Positions 42,910 through 54,852 of a stretch of DNA of 64,000 nt are shown here, piece after piece (the stretch's first letter is position 1; each line of letters opens with the position of its first letter). The notes below the pieces were generated by a model. That model did no database searches. It was not told where the DNA came from and saw only the letters and a program-made list of their open reading frames with translations. A program made the translations under genes and the position numbers. Source of the stretch: Stereocaulon alpinum (Eukaryota; Ascomycota; Lecanoromycetes; Lecanorales; Stereocaulaceae); assembly GCA_018257865.1 (NCBI GenBank), contig JAEUBA010000037.1, positions 232,476 through 296,475 of the forward strand, read 5' to 3'.

Positions 42910-43689
42910 TCACTTCTCCTCTTGCATCCCCCACTCTCCCTCCATACCGCTCGGTTCCCAGATGAACTTGGGCACAACCTCGGCAAGAGAGTCTCTGTAA
43001 CATGTTTTGCCGTATACTCTGAATCCATTCTTCTGGTATGTATTTCTAGCCATGAAACTCGATTCCACGCCGATCGGGCATCCTTCCTTTTGAGCTTGCT
43101 CCTGGCCCCATTGTATCATCATGGAACCTATGCCACGCCGCTGGAATTTTGGATCAACGCAGAGGCTTCGCAACTTCCACATATCAGAGATCGCGTCGAA
43201 ATCTTGTGTTGCTTCGGTGATGAAGAGATGCAGGCGGTTGTAGTCCAGGGATTTATCTGCGCGGATGAGGTCGTAGTAGTAGTTCGAGGCTTCGAGAAGG
43301 GTCTGTTCGAGTACTGGTCGTTTCGGTCAGCGCTCATGCCCCTAAGAACGTGCAACAAGAATTTGCTTACACGCCCATGGTGTCTGCTTCTGCCACCGTT
43401 TCGCGGTCTGGCTCGTGCCTCGTCGCTGCCAGATTGCATACCCTACTACCTTCTCTGCTTGTCCCGGGAAGTGGCCAACGTCCCCTTCATCAGTGACAGC
43501 GACATGGAAGACGTGGCCGGCAGACCAGTAGCGTAAGCGGTGTCGACGTAGAAAGTGGACGCGGAAGTGCTCTGGGTACTTCTCGCGCCAAACGTTCGTA
43601 TATTTGTAGAGCTCGTCGTCCCAGAACGCGTCAACGCACATGGAGGCTGTGGCTGAGAAATCTGAGGGCTCGGCGGGACGGAGGTGCAT
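42910..43689 (-). CDS. GNAT-family N-acetyltransferase
   Basis: Exons are 43689-43371 and 43313-42910 (GTAAGC..CAG), 240 residues. The first exon starts MHLRPAEPSDFSATASMCVDAFW, the usual opening of fungal GNAT proteins. The acetyl-CoA-binding motif A appears after the intron as LRSLCVDPKFQRRGIGSMMIQWGQEQAQ (R/Q-x-x-G-x-G). Motif B follows (CPIGVESSFMARNTYQKNGFRVYG). An ATG 21 codons upstream (43752) is also in frame. The acetyl acceptor is unknown. It stands 3'-to-3' with the glucanase, with only 287 bp between. Confidence 0.8.
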
Positions 43690-44451
43690 GGCTGCGGGAA
43701 TAGTAGAGAATCCGCTGTATCTATACTGGTACCATGATGTGATAGACCCCACTATCTCATATGTACGGTAATGAATGACTCAAATGCAGCCCGACCATCA
43801 GTCTGCTTGGCTGCATGGCTTCGGACCCTTCCGCCATGCACGAGATGCTTAAGCCCACCATGTCGAAGGGAAAAACCATCATACTGTAGATCTGTAGATT
43901 GTACATGTATCGAAATCAGCTCGGAAACTATGACTGCAATCTTACGTCGAGGAGGTTTGATTAGTCAGCCGAGAGTCTTTCCTCCACTACCAAATTCAGA
44001 GATCTCTTCTTCAAGACTTACACATTGTAATTGAAGCTTGTTCGAATGAATTATATGTATGGAGTGGAATCTGGCAAGGCCTTTCAGGTCAATGTTTCTT
44101 GAAGCCATCCGACATGTTGACTAATGATGAGACTGTTGAATTCCTACATCCCTACGGGATACTTTCCTCATGCATTTCATTCATTCAAGAAACACGTCAC
44201 AAGTGCCCATAGCGTTTCTCAGTGTAACTTATTCCCCTGCAGCTTCACCACTTTTGCACCCGAATGATACCGAAGACGTTCGCAGAAGTGTTGGGATCTA
44301 AGTCTGGAAAGAAAGCTACCTACCAATCTATGGTTGACTATCCATCGTTGCATACAAGCCTCATTATGTACCCTTGGTAAACACTCTTAACAGGAAGCAA
44401 TCTATCTCAGGCCTTCGAAAACCCAGACTCCTTGTACGACTTCAGAACACA
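43690..44451. promoter_or_regulatory. Divergent intergenic region GNAT / alpha-beta hydrolase
   Basis: This 762-bp spacer lies between outward-pointing genes. Short open frames at 43771-44034 show no motif. An in-frame ATG at 44374 precedes the hydrolase start used here. No repeat is recognised. Confidence 0.4.
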
Positions 44452-45231
44452 ATGTCCAAACCAACGATCGTCTTCGTTCCCGGCTTCTGGGAAGGCACCA
44501 CCGTCTACTCCGCCGTCACATCGATTCTAGAGTCACAGTACCAATACCAAACAAGGATCATTCCGCTCGTCAGCACCGGCACTGCTTCACCCCATCACAA
44601 GACTTTCTCTGACGATGTCCGATACATTAGGGAAGCCGTCGAACACTTGGTCAATGAGGGCAAGGAAATTGTTCTGGTGGGTCACTCGGCCAGCGCAGCT
44701 GTAGCTTCAGAGGCCGTAGAAGGCTTGGCACGTACAGAGAGAAATGAGAAAGGGCTAGAAGGTGGTATCAGTAGACTTGTCTTCTTGGCTGGATCACTTG
44801 CTCCTGAACGCGCTACCATTGGCGATGTTCCGTTCTTTGTGAACGACGTGAGTGACGATCTTGATCTGGATTGCATGAGCAAATGTTGACTAGTGGATAA
44901 GGGCGATCGAATGTACCCGCGCAATCCATTAAGCACCCTGTTCAACGACATCCCGACTCCTATAGCAGAAGCCTTCCTCAAGGAGCAATGCACCTACCAG
45001 CCCACTGCTAAAGATTATGATGCGAAGATCACGTATTGTGGGTGGAAAGATATCCCGAGCGTTTACCTATGCTGCAAAGGAGATGCACTTTTACCAACTA
45101 TCATGCAGGAGCAGTGTGCTGACATGGTGGGTGCCGAGTTAGAGAGCTGTAGTGCTGGGCATATGGCTCCACTGAGTCAGCCTGATAAGGTAGTGGAAGT
45201 TATCAGAAGGGCAGCTGGTGAAGAAATCTGA
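44452..45231 (+). CDS. Alpha/beta hydrolase (AB_hydrolase_6 / EstC-like)
   Basis: Exons are 44452-44851 and 44894-45231. The intron is only 42 bp and uses GTGACG rather than the better GTGAGT three bases earlier, because only the former keeps the frame. The product is 245 residues. It starts with PTIVFVPGFWEGTTVYSAV (oxyanion region), then the nucleophile elbow LVGHSASAAVASE, where the usual second glycine of GxSxG is serine. The catalytic acid is probably in CKGDALL and the His in SAGHMAPLSQP, so the triad is complete. Related enzymes are small carboxylesterases or methyl esterases; substrate unknown. If the intron were retained, the frame would stop at 44889. Confidence 0.8.
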
Positions 45232-45511
45232 AGAGTAGGCAGTACAAGTGCTGTAATGAAAGGTTAAGGCCGTTCAATTTAGTCAATTGAACGGCAATGA
45301 ATTACCAGCAACAAGTGCGGGCACTTGGAACATTGCCATGGCCTGTCCTTGAGGAACGAAACCTGCAGGACCTTGGATATCAATACTGACTATGTTGCAT
45401 AGACCACCCTGTTCATCCGTGGGAACCTCACTCTCTGTTTAAACACATGAAGCCTAGTCCTTCCATATCTAATACCTCGCTATGCGTTCAAAAACAACAA
45501 TGTTTGTCAGC

Positions 45512-46794
45512 TCATTCCATTATTTTCCCCCTAGATCTCTGTCGCGGCGGACCATCAATGATAGGATCATCAGGCCACTGTCTCTCGATCGTTGCATTTT
45601 TATCCGCCAGCAGATGATCCATGTTCAAGCGCATACTATGCACGATGTTATAAGTAAAGCCCTTCTGCCTAATTTCTGACGCACTGAACCTCCCAATATC
45701 GCTATCCCTGCTTACTCTCCCTGCGGCTTTGTGGCTATCGATAAGTTGTGGGAAAACACTAACGCATTTGAAGTCTATCTCCTTGCACAATTGGCCAATG
45801 CCCACATCGATGGGGGTGAATGTTTTGCGGAGCGCTTGGCCACGTAGGAGCTTGCGTGCGCCACGAATTGAAAGCGCATAGGCGTACAGGCAGACTCCAT
45901 CGCTCGCTCGGTAGACGACGCGTGTGCTGTTGTCGTAGCCCGAGGCTGCCATGTCTGGTATATCGGCAAAATTCGCACGGTGTTTCGGATCGGGAACTGT
46001 GGCGTCGTTCTCGATTACCCAGCGGCGGTCGTCATCAGGCATGATCGTCGATGCACAGTGACCCAGCCATAAAAGATCCCAGTCGTCACCGTAGGGTGAA
46101 TGAGGTTTGTGGCCCTTTGGGACGGCGGTGACGAATTGACTTCCTGAGGCAAACGCTTGAAGCTGGTCTTTGATGCTGACATCCCAGTCTGCATCGTCCT
46201 CCAGGACGAGAGCTGAAGAGAGACCATTGATGACGATGCTTGATCCAAAAGTCAGCGCAGTCCAGAACAAGCCTTGAGGTTGGTCGCTAGCTTACGTTTG
46301 TGCAAAGTTCATGTGTGCTCTCCAGCATCCGACAATGTTGTTTCTTCCGGCCTCAGCAGTCGGTAAGCCTTCTAACGCTGGTAATGACTTGTTTTGGACA
46401 TCTTGGCCCTTAACGCCTCTAATCACCTCTGCAGCGAAACCTGTAAGTGATGAGACGATGGAAAAAGTGTCGAGCTTGTCGGTGCGTTCGGGAAGGTTGA
46501 TGACGAAGATCTTCTGAAACTGCAAGAATTCATGTCAATATGTGCGCTCCTGGCGAGAAGCAGCCCACTAACGCCAAGTGTTGAGTTGCGAACAGCCTCT
46601 ATGGTTTTCGGTATCGCCTTAAACCCGGTAGCAGAGTTTCGCCCTGTGTGATTAGTGTCCTGTCTTAAGATTCCTTGGAAAAGGATCTGTTGACGGTGCA
46701 GCACAGAGTGAATTGACAGCAAAGAGAAGGCGAGGATGCCAATTACGAGGAGCCGGGGTGACCGGAGCAACTGATTCATGTTGGAAGCTGGCAT
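45512..46794 (-). CDS. Type II membrane glycosyltransferase, GT25-like
   Basis: Exons are 46794-46573, 46519-46296 and 46238-45512, in frame, 390 residues. A short cytoplasmic N-terminus and one signal anchor (RLLVIGILAFSLLSIHSVL) point to a Golgi or ER type II protein. The catalytic domain begins TLGFQKIFVINLPERTDK (restored by the first splice), followed by GCWRAHMNFAQ and, across the second splice, SALVLEDDADWD. The last holds the acidic metal/nucleotide-binding residues of GT25-type enzymes (the LPS glycosyltransferase/collagen galactosyltransferase fold). Other family-like parts are DLLWLGHCASTIMPDDD and AYALSIRGARKLL. The gene is widespread in filamentous fungi; donor and acceptor sugars are unknown. 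Confidence 0.85.
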
Positions 46795-48122
46795 TTATTG
46801 GAATGTAGGAAGCAAGGGGGAAAACAATGGTGAAGCTACCTACATTCCTTGGAGAACTCAAGGGCACAGTCTTGATTAGAACAAAGGAGAATTGGCGACC
46901 TAATCCGATTACCTTGCATTCGCTACAGCGAGATAGCGTCTCTCTGTTCTCTATGTAGCGCCATATATGTGATCAGCGGCAAGATAAGCGTTATCTTAAC
47001 CTCTCTGTATTCGTGCAAGGGGATTGGAACAGTAAAGGACTCCGACCTGGCTAATTGAGCGAAGGGGAAGCTAGAAAGGGTTAGTTTTTGAGTGATTCTT
47101 CCATGATTAGCAAGCTGCTCTTCAATGGTATGGACATGGATGCATAGTCTATTGAAGATTACGTTGATTATGTGACACATGCATCTCGCAACTACCTCGA
47201 TCCTACCGTTGAATGTTTCCGGCCACAACGCAAATTTGATATACACCATCAGATGCTAGCGTTAACGCATCATTTGGCTATCGATTCGCATTCACTTCCT
47301 GCGATCAAGTGATTCTCTTTTATTGAGAGCGCGAGTTGTCAACATTTGAAGATGATATTTCTCTGTTGGTGGACTTGCACGGGTAGGCAGCGGGCCGCTG
47401 ATTAGGGTGGAAGATTATATCTATTGCAGTTTAGCCTAATGCTGCCTAGCTCGTCTACACCAAGAAGAATGCCCATCAGTTTTTCGGGTGGGGGCCCCTT
47501 TCAGCGGGGGCCTCAGTTAGCCCCTTGACACTCAACCGCCTGAGTAAGCCCCTTAATACTCAACGTCTGCCTGTCCTGCTACCTTCTACTTCTACCGGTC
47601 AAGTAATAGGTCCGCGATAAATCACAGAGGGGATCCAACCGAACAGACCACGATTGACGCTGTGTAGGCTAACTGGTTGTATGAACGGTCGTATGGTAAG
47701 GTTGGCCCAATAAGCACCTAAGGGCTAGGAGTTCTCAGGGCGGCTTCAGGGCCATAGTGCACGACCTTTCCGGGCTCGCTAGGGCAAGTCACCTTAGTGG
47801 AAACCTTACTGAGAGATAAGCCAAGTTATTGCGTATATCATCATATAATTCAAGAGCTCGTATCATGATTACGAAAATGTCGGGGCCATTTGTGTACGGG
47901 GTATTCGAAGCTGTAGCGCGACATGGCGCATACCCTGGACGTGTGCTGCAGGAGTTACAAGATTCACGTCAACTTCACTTTTGGAATCCACTGAGGTATC
48001 CGGCTTCATCATATTGCCGTAGAATCAATAGATTGGGAGCAGGCATCATATTGACGACAATATCTACATAAACGCCTGCAAGCAATAGAGCCACACCCGA
48101 TCCAGCTCTAATGCTTCAATCA
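46795..48122. other. Long intergenic region with possible degenerate element
   Basis: This 1.3-kb region contains an unusual 47480-47600 stretch. It is GC-rich with a short imperfect duplication: AGCCCCTTGACACTCAACCG and AAGCCCCTTAATACTCAACG. GGGGGCCCCTTTCAGCGGGG at 47489-47510 may be an imperfect foldback. Sequence from 47600 to 47830 looks unlike gene flanks and may be a remnant of a mobile element, but I found no terminal repeats or coding sequence. The open frame at 46923-47249 has no motif. Confidence 0.35.
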
Positions 48123-49229
48123 ATGGCCCTTCCCAAGCAACAACAAGCAGCTGTCAGGCAAGGCCAAGGGCCGAGATGCGAGATAACTACCATCGATGTC
48201 CCACAGCTTGGTCCAAGGCAGATCCTTTGCAAAATCAACTACAGCGGCATCTGCGCGACCGACAAGTCCTTCATATACGATGAGTTCAAGATGAAGGAAA
48301 CTGCTAAGGGCATAGCTGGACACGAGGGGGCTGGCACCGTCGTGGCTGTGGCCGAAGACGTCAAGGATCTATGGAAGGAAGGAGACCGAGTCGGTGTCAA
48401 GTGGGTAACGAGTGTCTGCCGGAAGTGCGAGTTCTGCACCAACGGTACCGACGAGCTGCAGTGTACGAAGAAGCAAACCAGTGGAAATTCGGTACCAGGT
48501 AAGCGCATTGCAGCCAAATTCTCAGGACATTGCTAACACTAAGCAGGAACTTTCCAAGAGTACTGCGTCACCGATGCTCGATATGCTACCCGGATCCCAG
48601 ACGGTATCAAAGATGAAGAAGCTGGGCCTATAATGTGTGGCGGAGTTACAGCATACGTTGCATGCAAGCGTTCACAGGTTAGACCAGGACAATGGATAGT
48701 GGTGCCCGGTGCCGGAGGTGGGCTGGGACATCTCGCTATTCAATACGCAAAAGCGATGGGTATGCGTGTTATAGCAATCGATGGCGGTGCGGAAAAGCAG
48801 AAACTCTGCTTGGAACTCGGAGCAGAGCACTTCATTGACTTCACCACAACAGAGGAGATACCTGCTAAGGTCATGAGTATCACTACATACGGAGCCCATG
48901 GTGTTGTTGTGACTACTGCATCCAGGGAGGGTTACGCTACCGCCCCCATGCTCTTGCGGCCAGGTGGAACTGTGGTTGCAGTTGGTATTCCTTCAGACAC
49001 CAGTATCATGGCCGGTGCTCATCCGGGCTTGCTTTGCATGAACAGACTCAACATTGTCGGCACGGTCACTGGAACACTGAAAGATGTCGACGAAGCAATG
49101 GATTTCACGGCTCGCGGTCTCGTTCATCCAGTTCTTACTCATGGAACTTTACACGATCTTAACTACCTTATTGCTAAGCTGAGGGATGGGAAGATTGCTG
49201 GGAGAGCGGTGGTCAAGATTAGTACTTAG
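48123..49229 (+). CDS. adh: Zinc-dependent alcohol dehydrogenase (ADH1 family)
   Basis: Exons are 48123-48498 and 48547-49229 (GTAAGC..CAG), 352 residues. It is a medium-chain NAD-dependent dehydrogenase interconverting alcohols and aldehydes. Catalytic zinc ligands are present in SGICATD (Cys), GHEGAGTV (His) and IMCGGVTAY (Cys). The four structural-zinc cysteines stand in VCRKCEFCTNGTDELQC. The Rossmann motif is GAGGGLGHLAIQYAKAMGMRVIAID, whose final Asp favours NAD over NADP. The end (LRDGKIAGRAVVKI) is typical. In yeast ADH1 the catalytic Cys is followed by His; here Ala occupies that place. The start ATG 12 bases upstream at 48111 is less favoured. It is followed by two co-oriented metabolic genes. 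Confidence 0.92.
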
Positions 49230-49975
49230 GCTACCTCGACAGCGGGTCGACTTGAAACATCAACCTATAAAATCATTCATAGTTGCGGCAGTAAAGGCAA
49301 GCGAAGTGCTGAGGCTGTCAGCAAGTCTCTAAAGGTACTGCTCCGCATTGATAGCATGACTTGTTCCATCTAATTCAAGGCTCCCGTTATCTGGTTGCAA
49401 GACCAACCAAGACGTGGGTTCTGGTCCATGCATTGCATGGCTGACATAGCTCGCACGGTTACTAAGGTATGCTCATAGCACTCTTCTGCACGGCCTGCGC
49501 TAGTTGAACCGTCAAACGTTTTAGGCCAATAATTTCGAATTAGCGACAACGCTGAGATGGGCCAGACCACTAAGACTCCATTCTCAGCCAGCCTCAAATA
49601 TCACCCACCAGGTCCAGAGCTTCTATATGGCAAGAATAGGCAGGAACCAGCAAGTAACATGCAGCTTAACGACATCTATCACATTCGGCAGCACATCTGG
49701 CTGCGGCAAATAAAGTTGGTGGCGTCTTGCATGGCTGCGTGGCTGGCTGAGATGGACTTTGACTTTGTTCGAGTGAAGACTCATGTCCACCCCAGCTATG
49801 TCTGGCTAAATCCCTCCAATATATAATAGTGCTACCAGTCCGAATTGCTCTCCCCCTAGGTTCTCCGAGACTCACGTGTTTGGTTTCTCTCTGAATCCTG
49901 ACTTGACCTCTACTTGACTTGGACGCCGTCCACAATCGTCTTCCTGTTTTCGTTTTTACAACCCTGCCGTGCAAC
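49230..49975. promoter_or_regulatory. Intergenic region with TATA-like site ahead of the DUF2235 gene
   Basis: This 746-bp region lies between co-oriented genes. ATATATAATA at 49819-49828 is a TATA-like stretch about 150 bp before the ATG. Short open frames (49370-49597, 49557-49826) show no motif. Confidence 0.4.
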
Positions 49976-51944
49976 ATGGAATGGCAACATGGCTTCCAGC
50001 CTACGCCCCAAGGCGCATGGGGTCCGAAGCCCGTACGCAAGCGATTAATCGTTTGCTGTGACGGCACATGGCAAGCGGCTAATCATGCTGGCCATGAAAT
50101 CCCGTCCAATGTTGCGAAGCTATCTCGTGCTATATCCAAGACCTACATAGATGAGAACAACCAGGCAGTCCCACAGATAGTATACTATGACGCAGGTGTT
50201 GCCACGTCCAATTGGTTGGATGCACAGTTGTCAGGTGAGACTATTCTTTCGGTTCCATTGGAGTTGTAATTCAATGGGCTCCGAAACCTACATCCACAGT
50301 CGCTTTGTAAGTTCGCTCCTGCACGATTGTATACTAATTTTGGGTGCTAGGCTGGCTTGGAGATGGCCTTCACGAAAATGTATGCGAAGCCTACAATTTC
50401 CTCGCCAACAACTATATCCCAGGTGACGAGGTCTTCTTCTTCGGGTTTTCCCGTGGGGCATACACTGTTCGAGCCGCAGCTGGTCTGGTAGCGCGAGTCG
50501 GAATCTGCCAAGATATTCAGATGTCACAGTTCTGGGAAATGTATTCCGTCTACAAAACCAAGAAGGCGGAGACACCGATTGAAGAAACAGCCTGGGGAAA
50601 ATCGAATCTCGAAGTGAGAGACAAAGCTGAGAAAGATCTCAAGGATGATGATATGGTGACCATTGCCGAAGGTGACAAGAATTATGCTGCATACAAGGTT
50701 CGCAAAGGTGCCGGCTACGATTGGCTATCTTACTGTCATAGGCCTGTCGACATCAAGATCGTCGGTGTTTTCGATACCGTAGGATCCTTGGGCATCCCAA
50801 ACAACCGGCTCGTAGACGTGACAGGATACAACAAGGAGTATGCCTTCCATAACACGAACCTCCATCCAGGTCAGTCTCTATCCTAACCTTACTCGCTGAT
50901 GATATTCGCAAGTTTCACTGACTCTGATGGCCTGCAGAGTTTGACCACGCCTTTCAAGCATTGGCACTCGACGAACGCCGCAACCACATGGTTCCCGCTC
51001 TTTGGAATATGCCCAACGACAACAGAAAGTTGCGGGAACAGATCGGCAAGACTGGCGAGACAGATTTGATCCAATGCTGGTTCCCTGGCGTCCACGTTAA
51101 TCTCGGTGGCGGAAGCGAGGACGGGCTAAAGAAAACTCCAAAGGGTGACCTGGAGTCTATGGCTAACACCACTTTCGCCTGGATGGTAGATCGTTGCCGT
51201 CCTCACCTTCATTTCGAGGAGAAAGTGCTCAATTTCATCACTACGCAGTACTTTGAGGTTCTTGAGAAGCTCACCAAGAGATCGAATGAGACGCAAAAAG
51301 TTGGGTGGGGCGTGGGTCCGTTCCAGAAAGACTTCTCGGGTATCCCAAATGCGATTATCGGTCAGTCAACCAGGACTCCGGGTTATTACCCTGATAAGCC
51401 CGACACTCGCGAATACATCCATCCGGTGGTCTGGCATGCGTGGCAGAGCCAAGAGTACCGAAGTCAAGCGCTTGAGGGCTTCAAGCGGGTATCCAACGGA
51501 GAAGGAGAAGGCCACTCCTGGGTTAAGACGTTCACTCCGAAAGATGTGCCGAGCTGGGGGGAGTGGATAGGTTCTATCTTCAACAAGCGCACTGTGAAGA
51601 AGGAGCATGAGTCTGTCACTGTTAACATCAAGGAGTTCGTCATTCCAAAAATGGTCGTCCAGCAAGGATCATACTCGAAGGAGAGATACTACGCTTCGCC
51701 TCTGGAGAGGCTCCTGATTCTACGGAACCTCTGGAACGACGACCAGACCAAGCAGGCGTTCGAAAGCGAGGAGCAATTCCGCAAGCGGAGAAATGTTATT
51801 ATTGAGAAGCAGGCTGCGAGTGAGTATTTGATGCAGTTGGATAAGGATAATCGGGCCACAAAATGGATTGGGGAGAGCGTGACTTGGGGGACTCCGGTTC
51901 AAGAGGCGAAAAATTCTGATCCTTTCAAGCCCGAGAGAAATTAA
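49976..51944 (+). CDS. DUF2235-domain alpha/beta hydrolase (Tle1-type fold)
   Basis: Exons are 49976-50234, 50351-50869 and 50938-51944, in frame, 594 residues. The domain opens KRLIVCCDGTWQAANHAGHE. The nucleophile motif is VFFFGFSRGAYTVRAAAGLV (GFSRGA). DIKIVGVFDTVGSLGIP supplies the probable acidic residue and CWFPGVHVNLGGGSED the catalytic His. The core is shared with bacterial Tle1 phospholipase effectors, but fungi carry many uncharacterised relatives. No signal peptide or membrane helix is visible, so it is likely cytosolic. The C-terminal 200 residues (from about IHPVVWHAWQSQEYRSQ) are hydrophilic. Lipid or ester substrates are unknown. Confidence 0.88.
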
Positions 51945-52589
51945 TTCAATGGGCTAGATTGTCTGGTAGAGACAAGTCCGATAGCGAATTCAACTGAATT
52001 GAGTATTAGGTGCTGTCATATAATGATATAAAGCTCGAGCAATGCCGAGCCGCGCCCTAAGCGTAGCCTAGAGTAGGTCGACCAAGCGACGGGATCGGTG
52101 CCCGGAGCCTACCAGCTGGACGAGTAGGTGTACGAGTACTGTACTCATGGCGCGAGGCATCAAGGGTACACTGTAACTTACTGTGTCTTGAGCCAGATGA
52201 TGAGCCAGATGAACCCTGCGCCACAGCCCACGGCTCTGAGTTTCGGACGTGCCTGGGCGGGAAGCTTTGGAGCGCGTGACCCTGAATGGCGGCGTATGTC
52301 AAGCCCAAAAGAGCGATAGTCCAGCCTTACGCTGCCCTGAAACTGGATCCAACAATCCTATAAACGAGTACGGTCACGTCCATCAGCTCTCGTCATAAGA
52401 CCAACAACTCACCACCCGTCTCTTCGTCGCCCTTTATCAGCACAAGGATACTCGTTCTGTACTGGCTCGATTGCTAAGCGGACACTCATTGATGCAGACT
52501 TGACTGGGAGGGGATCGTGAAGGGTGAAATTGTATATAACAAGTGCCTAGTTCTAACCAGTGCGTAGCTGCTGAGAGTCCAACGCCACC
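51945..52589. promoter_or_regulatory. P450 promoter region with TATA-like box
   Basis: This 645-bp region ends in the P450 start. A TATATA stretch at 52533-52538 stands 52-57 bp before the ATG, the best placed TATA-like site of the window. A small interrupted palindrome (GAGTAC T GTACTC) lies near 52134-52146. Open frames at 52057-52319 lack motifs. Confidence 0.5.
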
Positions 52590-54304
52590 ATGAACGCTCT
52601 GTTCGAACGCATCTCGAACCCTACAGTCGCCATACCTATCGCTCTCCTCGTTCTATACTCCATATACAATCGATCGACAGCTACCTCGCCTGTGCCTGTC
52701 GGACTACCGTGGATAGGGAAAGACTCCAGCAAGCTATTCGCGGATACTAGAGCAACATTTGCAAGCTTCAACAATGTAAGAGCATGGTTGGGGGAAGGGT
52801 ATGAGAAGGTATGCTCCCATTTAGCGTGCCTGTTTGCACCCAACGAGTGGCGTGCTGGGTCTTGCAACCAAGGCTAACTTCATCGCAGTATTCGAAGAAG
52901 GGCAAAACCTACATCTTTCCCGATTTCTCCGGTAAATCGGAAATCCTCATCCCCAGATCTCAACTACCCTGGCTCCTCGATCAGCCTGATCACGTCCTCA
53001 GCGTATCAGATTACCACTTTGATGTATTGGAAGGCAACTACGCGTTCACAGATGCCCGTCTCCTTGGTGATCCTTACCATGAGCATGTTATTCATAAGTA
53101 CTTGCCGAGACGGGTGGGTCAGATGATCCCTGGAATGTATGAAGAGATAGCCGCTTCTTTTGATGAGACTTGGGGTATGGACATGGAGGACTGGAGGGAG
53201 ATTGGTGTTTTCGACAATCTGATGGTCATGATTCCACGGGCTGTGAACCGTATGCTTGTTGGATTGCCACTATGCCGCAATCAGGACTATCTCACGAACA
53301 TGGCCAAATTTGCAATGGATGTCATGACAGCCTCTACAGTCTTCCTTCGCTTTACCCCCCAAGTCCTCAAACCAATTGTCGGACGAATAGTTACAATCCC
53401 GAACCGCTATCACTACGGCAGAACGGCCAAATATACGTTGCCACTCATCAAGGAACGATTAGCCAACTTCAAAAGGAAGGAAGAAGACTCAGAGTTTGAA
53501 TGGGAGGCTCCTAATGACTACATTACTTGGCAAATCGCGCTTGCTAAGTCAGAAAACCGTGAGGACGAGCTGACGCCGGACATGATCTCCCGGCGACTGA
53601 TGCCACTCAACTTTGCTGCAATCCATACAACTACATTGACCATTACGAACTGTCTTTTCGATGTTATCTCGTGTGATCCATCCCTTGGTTATCTTGATGG
53701 AATAAGAGAGGAGGCGACACGGATCTTGGCAGATGAGGGTGGACAATGGACAAAAGCTGGATTGGCCCGGTTCCACCGTGCAGACTCTGTTATTCGTGAG
53801 AGTATGAGGATCAGGAACTTCATGACCAGAGGTATATTGCGGAAGGTGATGTCCGATGAGGGCGTGGTGAATGATGCGGAAGGCTGGAGAGCTCCTAAGG
53901 GTGCTGTTATCGGCTTAGATGTGCACAACATTCAGCACGATCCCGAGATCTACTCAGACCCAGAGACTTACGACGCTTTTCGATTCTCTAGACTCAAAGA
54001 GGTGGGTACACATGATACGACCAATGACGATGTCCAAGATGACGTAGAAAAGCTCCAGCTCCAGAACACCGGACTCATCACTACTTCGGATGCTTTCTTC
54101 CCCTTTGGCCATGGGCGCCATGCTTGTCCCGGCCGGTTCTTCGTTGCACTAGAGTTGAAGATGCTGTTGGCTTACATGGTTATGAACTACGAGATTGAGC
54201 CTCTCGCGACACGGCCCCCGAATAAGTGGTTTGGTCAGAATAATCTGCCGCCTATGAAGGCAACGATTAGGGTACGGAGAAGGAAAGTTAGTACGGAAGC
54301 ATGA
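52590..54304 (+). CDS. Cytochrome P450 monooxygenase (ent-kaurene-oxidase/LovA-like type)
   Basis: Exons are 52590-52808 and 52889-54304 (GTATGC..CAG), 544 residues. An N-terminal hydrophobic anchor (VAIPIALLVLYSIYN) is followed by PVGLPWIG, typical of microsomal P450s. The I-helix reads LNFAAIHTTTLTITN (AIHTT instead of AGxDT), as in the ent-kaurene oxidase and LovA-type fungal P450s. K-helix ESMR gives the ExxR salt bridge. The heme-binding loop is FFPFGHGRHACPGRFF with its cysteine ligand, then LELKMLLAYMVMNYEIE. All key residues are intact. Substrate unknown; a terpene or polyketide is typical of this type, but no backbone enzyme lies in the window. A TATA-like box lies 52 bp upstream. 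Confidence 0.92.
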
Positions 54305-54852
54305 GTGCCTCCGACATTGCGAGTCTCTGTTCCAGTAACACGTGCCAAGTACAAGCCAATGCTAATGGATTTCTCTCCACGCTATTATCAAGGACTAATT
54401 TCGAAGGGCGGCCGGCCGAGTACCATGAGCAGTATGAGGTATCGTGTGCACTTGCTTGTTGCTGACAAAGATGCACTGCTAGCTTACGCCCCGTATTCGC
54501 ATTTGTATCTCGCGTTATCCCGAGACTAATGGAATCGAGTGTCCTCTTAGACAGCAAGAGTGTCCTCTAAATTCGAATTGTTCCAAAGATTTGTCTTGAT
54601 CGCTGCTGTAGGGATCTAGCCCGCGCTTGATAATATTCCTAGTGACAACTCAAGCTATTTCTTCTTTCTCCCTTGCTCAATCAAGTTACGCTTATGGTTC
54701 TCGAACACGTACAGAGCTGAGGGGCGAGGCCGAGTTGAGGGCTTCTTGTGTGGATCTGGGCCTGGCTGATATTAACGTGTCTTGGGGTGAACCTCGAGTG
54801 AGGACGAGGATTCCAATACTATCGAATGTACCTATTCCTCTAGCGTTCAGCG
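54305..54852. other. Convergent intergenic region P450 / small secreted protein
   Basis: This 548-bp region lies between convergent genes and holds both 3' ends. The only open frames (54305-54529, 54627-54875) show no motif. No repeat is seen. Confidence 0.35.

Noticed and set aside
46923..47249. 108-codon minus-strand open frame
   Set aside because: Begins with no plausible leader, no motif, and a frame of this length is expected by chance in 1.3 kb of spacer.
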